A model generated the notes under the pieces. It was not told the origin of the DNA and ran no database searches. It saw only the letters and a program-made list of their open reading frames with translations. From Polaromonas sp. (GTDB taxonomy: Bacteria > Pseudomonadota > Gammaproteobacteria > Burkholderiales > Burkholderiaceae_C), in the NCBI GenBank assembly GCA_014376885.1, contig JACMQR010000164.1:1-6838 (forward strand): a stretch of 6,838 nt of DNA, in the 5' to 3' direction. The position numbers and the translations under genes were made by a program. Shown one piece after another: positions 1 through 6,025 of the stretch (within the stretch, counting starts at the first letter, position 1; the number at the start of each line of letters is the position of its first letter).

Positions 1-2135
1 GCCATGGTGGCCTGGCTGTTTTCAAAAGATTGCGGCACCGACGGCGCCTGGGCGCTGGCTGCTGAGCCACCCTGGCCGGATGCAGGGCCCTGCGGCGCCA
101 GCCATACCCAGAGCCGGCGTTCACGCACATACAGCATGCCGAACACGCCCAGGATCAAGAACGCGCAGCCCAGGTAGACGATCATCTTGCCCGGCGCCCG
201 CGCCACCTGAAAGACGCTGGCCTGGACCTGCTTGAAATCCTTGAGCTCGAACACCATCGGCGCCGGATAGTGGGGCGCGTCCGACAGGCTCAGCACCATC
301 TGCGCCATGAAGGCCTGGGTTTTGTCATCTTGCGCCAAAGGCGAAAGACCGGCCTGCTCGCGTGTCATGGCGGTCAGCTCGAACAGAACGCCGTTGAGGA
401 TGCGCACCAGCACCTCGCCTGCCCGGTTGCGCTCCGCCTCGGGCACATTGGCTTCCATGAAATCAGAAATCGCCTGCAGTCCGGCCGCTGGCCTGGCCTT
501 GTCGGCGGGCGCGCCCGCCGCAAACGGCTGGGCAGGCTCGGTGCCGGCGAACAGGGCCAGCGCGCGCCCTGCCGATTCGCTCAGCTGCCGGGCCAGCTCC
601 GGGCGGTCGCTGCCGATGGCCAGGCGGGTGTAGCGGCTGACGGCCAGGGCGCGCTGCGCCGGATCGGCCAGCGCGGCGCGCAGGCGCGCAAAGGTCGCGG
701 TGCTGGTTTCCGGGTCGGCGGGAATGCGCAGGTACTGGAACGGCTCGGCGGTGCTGCTGCGCACGCCCATTAAAAACAGGGACGGCGTGTCGGCGCTGTC
801 GTCCATCTTGACCGGCAGCATGTAGTTTTGAAACTCGCGCGCCTGGCCGGACGCGTCGCGCAGCTTGTAGCTCACGCTCGGGCCGACATTGCGCAGCTGC
901 TTTTGGGTCACCACCTTGTTGGCCGCGCCCAGCCGGGTTTCAATCGCTTTGTGCAGGTCGACCTTGCGCACATCCACGCCGGAACCAGCGGCATTGCCGG
1001 CGAAATTTTCCACATTGATGACCCGCAGGGCGGTGTACTCCAGCGTGAGCTGCTGGGCGCCGGCGCCCTGGCCAGCGGTCAGCGCGCTGGTGCCGCCGAT
1101 GGTCCCCTGGATCTCAAAGGACTTGCTGGCCGCCGACATGGGAAGGGCCTGGAGCGTGACACTGGAGCCGCCGTCGTCAAAGCTGGACTGGTAGATCTCG
1201 ATGCCCTTGTAGTTCGCCGGATGGTTGACCTCGACCCGGGCCGGCGTTTGTTCGCCGCTGGCCTTGTCATGGATGATGATGTCGCTGGCAAACAGCTTGG
1301 GCATGCCGGTCGAGTAATACTCGACATTGAATTTCTTCAGTTCTATGGCAAATGGCAACTCCTGCAGCAAGATGCCACCGGGCTGGTTGAGGATAGCCGT
1401 GCCCGACTGCGTGCCTTCGGCGACCATCAGGTTGGCGCGAAAGGTCGGGTTGCGCTCGCCCAGGCGGTGGACTTGCGGCACATCTGCAATCAACCCGCCG
1501 CCGGTGTAGATGGATTTGCCGCCCAGCAGCATCTGCGCACGCACGACCATGTCGCCGTCCAGCAGGCCGCCCACGCAGATCAGCACAATGGCGCTGTGCG
1601 CGGCAATGTAGCCGAGCTTGCTGGCCGATCCCTTCTTGGCGGCCACCATCCAGCCGGCTTGGCGGTGCTGGAGCTTGACCTTCCAGCCGCTGTGCACCAG
1701 CGTCTGGCCAATGCGCCGGGCGGCCGCCTCGGGCGACTCGGCCAGGCCCGCCTGGGCGCGGTGGCCGAAAGCCTTGAGGCTTTGCTCGCGCACGTCTTCC
1801 TTGAGCTGGCTGAAGTCGGCAACGATCTTGGGCGTGTTGCGGGCAATGCACAGCGAGGTCGACAGCACCAAAAACGCCAGGATCAGCAAAAACCACCAGG
1901 CGCTATACACGGTGTTCAGGCTGGCCAGGCTGAACACCTGCGCCCAGAACGGGCCGAACTGGTTGACATAGTTGGTCAGCGGCTCTTGCTGCTTGAGTAC
2001 CGTGCCGATCACCGAAGCGATGCAGATGACGGTCAGCAGGGAAATCGAAAACCGCATCGACGACAGCAGTTCGACCGAGGCGCGCAGCGAGCGCGAGCCC
2101 CAGTTGACCTTCATGCCTTCGGTGGAAACTGTCAT
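1..2135 (-). CDS. resB: ResB-family cytochrome c biogenesis protein (System II), 3' end cut by window edge
   Basis: ResB (Ccs1) pairs with CcsA/ResC in the inner membrane to carry haem to the periplasm and attach it to CXXCH motifs of apocytochromes c. The frame is open from the ATG at 2135 to the window edge, giving 711 visible residues; only a short C-terminal tail seems to be missing. Visible features are a hydrophobic helix at about 28-47 followed by GTVLKQQEP, a second helix at about 78-98 (SAWWFLLILAFLVLS), a third at about 172-192 containing His180, a long periplasmic region with the ResB-type segment VNHPANYKGIEIYQSSF, and a last helix at about 651-671 ending in basic residues (YVRERR). 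This four-helix plan with a large periplasmic domain is typical of ResB. The start is not certain: Met8 (ATG at 2114) is an alternative and neither ATG has an ideally spaced Shine-Dalgarno. A ccsA gene would be expected downstream, outside the window. The upstream cytochrome c4 gene is a plausible substrate. Confidence 0.93.
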   Translation of the reverse strand, partial: MTVSTEGMKVNWGSRSLRASVELLSSMRFSISLLTVICIASVIGTVLKQQEPLTNYVNQFGPFWAQVFSLASLNTVYSAWWFLLILAFLVLSTSLCIARNTPKIVADFSQLKEDVREQSLKAFGHRAQAGLAESPEAAARRIGQTLVHSGWKVKLQHRQAGWMVAAKKGSASKLGYIAAHSAIVLICVGGLLDGDMVVRAQMLLGGKSIYTGGGLIADVPQVHRLGERNPTFRANLMVAEGTQSGTAILNQPGGILLQELPFAIELKKFNVEYYSTGMPKLFASDIIIHDKASGEQTPARVEVNHPANYKGIEIYQSSFDDGGSSVTLQALPMSAASKSFEIQGTIGGTSALTAGQGAGAQQLTLEYTALRVINVENFAGNAAGSGVDVRKVDLHKAIETRLGAANKVVTQKQLRNVGPSVSYKLRDASGQAREFQNYMLPVKMDDSADTPSLFLMGVRSSTAEPFQYLRIPADPETSTATFARLRAALADPAQRALAVSRYTRLAIGSDRPELARQLSESAGRALALFAGTEPAQPFAAGAPADKARPAAGLQAISDFMEANVPEAERNRAGEVLVRILNGVLFELTAMTREQAGLSPLAQDDKTQAFMAQMVLSLSDAPHYPAPMVFELKDFKQVQASVFQVARAPGKMIVYLGCAFLILGVFGMLYVRERRLWVWLAPQGPASGQGGSAASAQAPSVPQSFENSQATM

Positions 2136-2188
2136 AGGTAAAAGCAAAAACCCTTGCGGGGCCGTGGGTAGCGAAAAGAAGAAACCGC

Positions 2189-2227
2189 AAAAAACAAAAA
2201 AAGCTGGCTCTCTTTAGAAAAGCCAGC
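2189..2227 (-). terminator. Rho-independent terminator after the cytochrome c4 gene
   Basis: On the minus strand GCTGGCT (2227-2221) pairs perfectly with AGCCAGC (2209-2203) across an 11-base loop. It is followed directly by seven T, one G and six T (2202-2189). This is a classical intrinsic terminator, about 90 bases past the cytochrome c4 stop and about 53 bases before the resB start. It should separate the two same-strand genes or reduce read-through. I find no clear sigma70 promoter between it and resB. Confidence 0.85.
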
Positions 2228-2317
2228 CTGGGTATGACTGGTTTTTACAGCCAGGGTTCAATCCGGTGGGTCATCAACCGGCAAAGCAAGCTCTGCCGCC
2301 TGGCTGCCTGGCCCGGC

Positions 2318-3001
2318 TCAGCGCAGGCCCGCAATATAGTCGGCAACCGCGCGGATTTCCTTGTCATTGAGCTTGGCGGCCACCTGGGTCATTTGCTGGC
2401 TGTTGGTGCGGATGCCGTCGCGGAAATAGGTCAGCTGGGTGGCGGTGTATTCGGCGTGCTGGCCCTTCAGGCGCGGGTATTGCGCCGGAATGCCGACACC
2501 CGATGGGGTATGGCAGCCGGCGCAGGCGGCAATCTGGCGCTCTGCAATGCCGCCGCGGTAAATGCGCTCGCCCAGTGTGACCAGGTCCTTTTCGGCAGCG
2601 AAACCTGGCTTGGCCTGTTTGGAGGTCGCCCAGTAGGCAATGTTCTTCATGTCCTCAGGTGAGAGCGTTGCCGCAAAGCCCTGCATGATGGCGTTTTTGC
2701 GCTTGCCGGCCTTGTATTCCTGCAACTGCTTGACGAGGTATTCAGGATGCTGCTGGGACAGCTTGGGATAGCCCGGCGTTCCGGAATTTCCATCGGCGCC
2801 ATGGCAGGCCGCACAAACGGCGGTGAACGCTGCTTCGCCCTTGACCAGGTCGGGCTTGGCCGCCATGACCGGCATGGCAACAGCCGGCGCCGCAGGGGCG
2901 GCCTGGTCCGCGCCTGCAGGCGTGGCTGCGCCGGCGGCAAACAAGGCCGTGGCAGGCAGGGCGAGCAGGGCGGCCAGTAGGGACGTAGCGAGCAGCTTCA
3001 T
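2318..3001 (-). CDS. Di-haem cytochrome c4 (periplasmic c-type cytochrome)
   Basis: The 227-residue protein is a secreted two-domain cytochrome that carries electrons in the periplasm, in many proteobacteria from the bc1 complex to terminal oxidases. A signal peptide covers about residues 1-23 (MKLLATSLLAALLALPATALF, then small residues). An Ala/Pro-rich linker follows to about residue 50. Domain 1 has the haem-binding motif CAACH (63-67) and probable axial ligand Met106 in IMQG. Domain 2 has CAGCH (160-164) and probable axial Met204 in QQMTQVA. The duplicated pattern of GxxxY P.L..QH..Y...QL..(Y/F)..G..(R/K) in both halves (77-101 and 174-198) is typical of c4 cytochromes, as is the length. 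The ATG at 3001 gives a full signal peptide, although its Shine-Dalgarno is weak. It lies between divergent engB and same-strand resB; ResB would help mature this protein. A c553-type name is possible in some databases. Confidence 0.95.
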   Translation of the reverse strand: MKLLATSLLAALLALPATALFAAGAATPAGADQAAPAAPAVAMPVMAAKPDLVKGEAAFTAVCAACHGADGNSGTPGYPKLSQQHPEYLVKQLQEYKAGKRKNAIMQGFAATLSPEDMKNIAYWATSKQAKPGFAAEKDLVTLGERIYRGGIAERQIAACAGCHTPSGVGIPAQYPRLKGQHAEYTATQLTYFRDGIRTNSQQMTQVAAKLNDKEIRAVADYIAGLR

Positions 3002-3049
3002 ATCAGGGCTTTTAATTGGTTGGCGTACAGAGCTTGAGAGGAACCTGAT

Positions 3050-3080
3050 TTTACAATGGCCTGACGCCAGGCTTTATTAT
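3050..3080 (+). promoter_or_regulatory. Candidate sigma70 promoter for engB
   Basis: TTTACA (3050-3055) is one base off the -35 consensus and TATTAT (3075-3080) is one base off the -10 consensus, but the spacer is 19 bases. TTTATT (3073-3078) would give a 17-base spacer with a poorer -10 match. A 5-bp dyad, GCCTG-ACGC-CAGGC (3059-3072), sits inside the spacer and could be a protein-binding site, though it may be chance. The region is shared with the divergent cytochrome c4 gene, for which I could not find a good promoter. This is based on consensus matching only. Confidence 0.35.
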
Positions 3081-3201
3081 CAGTATTTGGCAACCGGTAA
3101 ATGCGTCCCATCGCTGCCCAAGCATCGGCTGTTGCATTTGATTGTCTTTTTTACTTGCCTGCCCTGCAGCGCAGCTACCCACCTTCAGGGACCGCTCCAT
3201 C

Positions 3202-3990
3202 ATGACCTCTCCAACTTCATTGCCGCTTGCCGCGGCTGCCATGGCGCCCGATCCGAAAATCGCCATGGGCTGGCTGCACACCGCCAAATTCCTGACCACC
3301 GCCCCCGAACTCAAGCACCTGCCGCGCATCGAGGTGCCTGAAATCGCATTTGTCGGCCGCTCCAACGCCGGCAAGTCGACCTGCATCAACACCCTGACGC
3401 AGCAGCACCGGCTGGCGTTTGCCTCCAAGACGCCGGGCCGCACCCAGAGCATCAACTTGTTTTCGCTCGGCAAGCAAGGCATCACCGATGCGGTGCTGGC
3501 CGACCTGCCGGGTTATGGCTATGCGGCAGTTCCCAAAGAGGCCAAATACCGCTGGCAGCAGGTGATGGGCAACTACCTGCAAACCCGCGACAACCTGCAG
3601 GCCATCGTGCTGCTGTGCGCCCCGCGCCTGGGCCTGACGGAGCTCGACGAGGTGCTGCTCGATGTCATCCGGCCGCGGGTCGAGGCCGGGCTGAAGTTTC
3701 TGGTGCTGCTGACCAAATCGGACAAGCTCAACCGGGCGGATGCGGCCAAGGCGCTGCAGATCGTCAAGCTGCAGGCCGGCGGCGGCGATGTCAAGCTGTT
3801 TTCATCGCTCAAGCGCCAGGGCGTGGAAGAAGTCGCCCAGCATTTGTGGGACTGGGCGCATCCCAAGGAAAAGCCGGAAAAGCCGGTCAAGGCGCCAAGG
3901 GTTGCACCGGATGCCGAAGCCGGGCAAACCGACCCAGAATCAAGGCCTGACGCCCTGGACCCGGCAGCGCCAGAGCAGCCCGGACACTGA
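3202..3990 (+). CDS. engB: Ribosome biogenesis GTP-binding protein EngB (YihA/YsxC)
   Basis: EngB is a TRAFAC-class GTPase needed for assembly of the large ribosomal subunit. The 262-residue product shows all GTPase elements: G1/P-loop GRSNAGKS (52-59), the G2 region KTPGRTQ with Thr81 (76-82), G3 DLPGYG (101-106), G4 TKSD (171-174), and a G5-like SSL (201-203). The core matches the usual family length, but a charged Pro/Glu/Ala-rich tail of about 40 residues (222-262) follows the last helix. The segment after beta-strand 4 reads LLCAPRLGLTELD (137-149), where most homologues carry an Asp before the conserved Arg. The start chosen is the ATG at 3202, which has AGGGA 10 bases upstream (3187-3191). 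An in-frame TTG at 3142 would add 20 residues that do not resemble EngB. The gene is divergent from cytochrome c4. Confidence 0.95.
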   Translation: MTSPTSLPLAAAAMAPDPKIAMGWLHTAKFLTTAPELKHLPRIEVPEIAFVGRSNAGKSTCINTLTQQHRLAFASKTPGRTQSINLFSLGKQGITDAVLADLPGYGYAAVPKEAKYRWQQVMGNYLQTRDNLQAIVLLCAPRLGLTELDEVLLDVIRPRVEAGLKFLVLLTKSDKLNRADAAKALQIVKLQAGGGDVKLFSSLKRQGVEEVAQHLWDWAHPKEKPEKPVKAPRVAPDAEAGQTDPESRPDALDPAAPEQPGH

Positions 3991-4047
3991 GTCGCCATCG
4001 CGTGCCAGGCGCAGCGCCCCGCCGGATTTTTAGTAAAAACTGGCTTA

Positions 4048-4090
4048 TGCGCTTGCCCTGATTGCGTATACAGCTATTAAAAAAATAGCA
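4048..4090 (+). repeat. Short intergenic repeat, copy 1 (upstream of the hydrolase)
   Basis: This 43-base stretch starts with TGCGCTTG and ends with AATAGCA. It aligns without gaps to the reverse complement of 5038-5080, with 30 of 43 positions identical by my hand count. It contains a 6-bp hairpin, GCTATT (4073-4078) and AATAGC (4084-4089) around five A. The combination of a GCGCTTG block and a GCTATT...AATAGC AT-rich arm resembles a degenerate intergenic repeat that I recall as common in Comamonadaceae genomes; that identification is from memory. It ends two bases before the hydrolase start codon. Confidence 0.55.
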
Positions 4091-4092
4091 CC

Positions 4093-5007
4093 ATGATTGA
4101 AACTGGTTTGTACCCCCTGCCGCATGGCATCACCCTGTCCTGCCGCACGGCGGGTGTGAAAGGCCGGCCGGTTTTGATGTTTTTGCACGGTTTTCCGGAA
4201 GCCGCTTTTGCCTGGGACGGCTTGCTGACGCATTTCGCCCAAGCCGAGCATGGCGGCTTTTACTGCATCGCGCCCAACCTGCGCGGCTACGAGTTGTCGA
4301 GCGCGCCGGCCGAGGTGGCAGCCTACCGGCCCAAGCACCTGATGCACGACATCGCCGCGCTGATTGAATTGGAATGTGGCGGCCAGCTGGCCTGCCTGGT
4401 CGCCCATGACTGGGGCGGCGCCGTGGCCTGGAACCTGGCGGCAGCGCAGCCGGGCTGCATGCACAAGCTGGCGATCATCAATTCGCCGCACCCCGGCACC
4501 TTTTTGCGCGAACTGCAGCACTCGCCGGCGCAGCAGGCGGCCAGCGCGTACATGAATTTTTTGATTCGCCCGGATGCCGAAGCGCTGCTCGCCGAGGACG
4601 ATTTTCGGCGCCTGTGGGAGCTGTTTGCCAACATGGGCGCGCTGGACGGCCCGCACCCCTGGCTGACCGACGCCGTCAAGGCGCAATACCGCGCCCTCTG
4701 GCGCGCCGGCCTGGCCGGGCCGCTCAACTACTACCGCGCCTCGCCGCTGCGCCCGCCCCGGCCCGGCCCGCCGCACCATGACCCGGCCGCAGCCGCCGTG
4801 GTGATGGCGCGCGACAAGCTGGAGGTCACGCTGCCAACATTGGTGATCTGGGGCCTGGACGACATTGCCCTGCCGCCAGCACTGCTCGACGGGCTGGACG
4901 ACTTTGTGCCGCAGATGCAGCTGCACCGGGTGCCCGGCGCCACCCACTGGATCGTGCATGAGCAGCCCGAACGGGTCATCGGCTTCCTGCAGGAATTCAT
5001 TCGCTGA
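4093..5007 (+). CDS. Alpha/beta hydrolase, epoxide hydrolase-like (Asp nucleophile)
   Basis: The 304-residue protein has the alpha/beta hydrolase fold and probably hydrolyses an epoxide or related ester/halide substrate in the cytoplasm; no signal peptide is present. HGFPE (32-36) supplies the oxyanion-hole HGxP motif. HDWGG (105-109) places Asp106 at the nucleophile elbow, as in epoxide hydrolases and haloalkane dehalogenases. Asp257 in WGLDD (253-257) is the likely charge-relay acid and His285 in GATHW the catalytic base. Cap-domain tyrosines Tyr153 and Tyr213/Tyr214 (LNYYRAS) fit the epoxide-activating tyrosines of the EH family, which makes a dehalogenase less likely. The length is normal. 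The ATG at 4093 starts just before the first strand but has no Shine-Dalgarno: the 20 bases upstream are an A-rich hairpin belonging to a repeat. It converges on the acyltransferase pair. The substrate cannot be read from sequence. Confidence 0.9.
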   Translation: MIETGLYPLPHGITLSCRTAGVKGRPVLMFLHGFPEAAFAWDGLLTHFAQAEHGGFYCIAPNLRGYELSSAPAEVAAYRPKHLMHDIAALIELECGGQLACLVAHDWGGAVAWNLAAAQPGCMHKLAIINSPHPGTFLRELQHSPAQQAASAYMNFLIRPDAEALLAEDDFRRLWELFANMGALDGPHPWLTDAVKAQYRALWRAGLAGPLNYYRASPLRPPRPGPPHHDPAAAAVVMARDKLEVTLPTLVIWGLDDIALPPALLDGLDDFVPQMQLHRVPGATHWIVHEQPERVIGFLQEFIR

Positions 5008-5037
5008 AAAAAGCCGCCGTCTCGACAAGGCCTGAAT

Positions 5038-5080
5038 TGCTCCATTTTTAATAACTGAAAACGGCCTGCCGACAAGCGCA
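5038..5080 (-). repeat. Short intergenic repeat, copy 2 (downstream of the hydrolase, inverted)
   Basis: Read on the minus strand this begins TGCGCTTG (5080-5073), contains CAGTTATTAAAAA and ends GGAGCA. It aligns end to end with copy 1 at 4048-4090 without gaps (about 70% identity). Unlike copy 1, its AT-rich arm no longer forms a good hairpin. The two copies lie in opposite orientation on either side of the hydrolase gene. Confidence 0.5.
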
Positions 5081-5102
5081 AAGGCGCACAAGAGCTTTAA
5101 AC

Positions 5103-5126
5103 CCGGCGCTGGCCTGCAGGCGCCGG
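5103..5126 (-). terminator. Possible terminator hairpin after the acyltransferase pair
   Basis: CCGGCGC (5103-5109) and GCGCCGG (5120-5126) form a perfect 7-bp GC-only stem with a 10-base loop. It starts three bases past the TAG stop of the minus-strand acyltransferase. On the minus strand only a short T run (GTTTAAAG) follows, so termination may be weak or Rho-assisted. The hairpin could also serve as a transcript end for the convergent hydrolase. Confidence 0.45.
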
Positions 5127-5128
5127 CC

Positions 5129-6025
5129 CTAGTACAGCGAAGCCGCGCCGTCGGGCCGCGTCTTGAAGCGCTTGTGCACCCAGTAGTACTGCGCCGGCAT
5201 GGTGGCAATGTAGGCCTGCAGCCGCGCATTCATCAGCGCCGTGTCGGCCACCGGGTCGCTGCCCGGAAAATCCGTCCAGGCGGGCAGCACCAGCACCTCG
5301 TAGCCGGTCGGCGTCAGGCGCGGCAGCAGCGGCACGACCTTGGCCCGGCCGAGGCGGGCAAAGCGCGACAGCGACGGCACGGTGGCGGTCGGCACGCCAT
5401 AAAACGGCACGAACACCGATTCAGTCGGGCCGAAATCCATGTCGGGCAGCAGGTACAGCGGCTGGCCGGCCCGCAGCGCCGCCACGATCGGCTTGACGCC
5501 TTCGATGCGCCCGAACAGGCGCAAGTGGCCAAAGCGCTGGCGGCCCCGCAGGATCCACTGGTCAACGCCCTTGTTGGACTGGTCGGTGTAGATCGTCGTC
5601 GACGGCCGCGGCATGGCCAGCGCCGTGGCGGCCCAGGCCGCATCCAGGCCAATGAAATGCGGCAAAAAAATCACCGTCGGCGCAGCGCCGGCCAGCTCCT
5701 CGACCGCGCCGGTCAGGCGCACGCGCTGCCGGACCCACTTCTCCGGCGCATGCCAGAGCCAGGCGCGGTCCAGCCAGGCTTGCGAAAAATACACAAAGGT
5801 CTCGATCGCCAGAGCACGCCGCCCGGCCGCCGAAAGCGCCGGAAAGCAGACCGAAAAATTGGCATGCACGACGCGCCGGCGCGCGCCCACCAGGCCGTAG
5901 AGCAGCCAGCCGAGCGCCGTTCCCAGCGCCCGCACGGCGGGCAGCGGCAGCCAGGCCAGGGCTTTCATGAAGCCGATGCCGCACCCGGTGGCGGCGGCGC
6001 CAAGCCAGGCGCGCGGATTTTTCAA
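5129..6025 (-). CDS. LpxL/HtrB-type lipid A biosynthesis acyltransferase (second of pair)
   Basis: This inner-membrane lysophospholipid acyltransferase-family enzyme probably transfers a secondary acyl chain to the lipid A precursor. From the TTG at 6025 it has 298 residues, normal for LpxL/LpxM. A hydrophobic N-terminal anchor (about 18-48) is followed by the family-typical HANFSVCFP. The catalytic HX4D motif is His123-Asp128 in LPHFIGLD. Further on come DMDFGPTESVFVPFYGVP, which matches betaproteobacterial LpxL-like proteins, and the C-terminal YYWVHKRFKTRP. The TTG overlaps the TGA of the upstream gene (TTGA) and has AAGGA six bases before it. Alternative starts are an ATG at 6067, which would overlap the upstream gene by 46 bases, and an ATG at 5968 (residue 20 here) without a good Shine-Dalgarno. 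Which acyl position it modifies is not determinable, and a role on ornithine lipid or another lipid is possible. Confidence 0.9.
   Translation of the reverse strand: MKNPRAWLGAAATGCGIGFMKALAWLPLPAVRALGTALGWLLYGLVGARRRVVHANFSVCFPALSAAGRRALAIETFVYFSQAWLDRAWLWHAPEKWVRQRVRLTGAVEELAGAAPTVIFLPHFIGLDAAWAATALAMPRPSTTIYTDQSNKGVDQWILRGRQRFGHLRLFGRIEGVKPIVAALRAGQPLYLLPDMDFGPTESVFVPFYGVPTATVPSLSRFARLGRAKVVPLLPRLTPTGYEVLVLPAWTDFPGSDPVADTALMNARLQAYIATMPAQYYWVHKRFKTRPDGAASLY

Noticed and set aside
1267..1896. A 209-codon open frame on the minus strand within resB
   Set aside because: It is out of frame with resB, Arg/Pro/Gly-rich and has no membrane segments. The resB frame is uninterrupted here, so there is no frameshift.
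828..2141. A 437-codon open frame on the plus strand
   Set aside because: It lies wholly antisense to resB. The product is His/Gln/Arg/Gly-rich with no recognisable domain, as expected of a shadow in GC-rich DNA, whereas the minus-strand frame gives a clear ResB protein.
3002..3060. Promoter for cytochrome c4 based on TAAAAT (3053-3048, minus strand)
   Set aside because: The -10 match is acceptable, but no reasonable -35 hexamer lies 16-18 bases upstream.
4008..4031. Possible terminator after engB (GGCG-CAG-CGCC followed by TTTTT)
   Set aside because: The stem is only four base pairs with a three-base loop and the T run starts eight bases later, so it is too weak to call.
4045..5229. A 394-codon open frame on the minus strand
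   Set aside because: It is antisense to the hydrolase and also covers the intergenic region and the end of the acyltransferase gene. Its composition is low-complexity and Arg/Gly/Gln-rich; the plus-strand hydrolase has all catalytic motifs.
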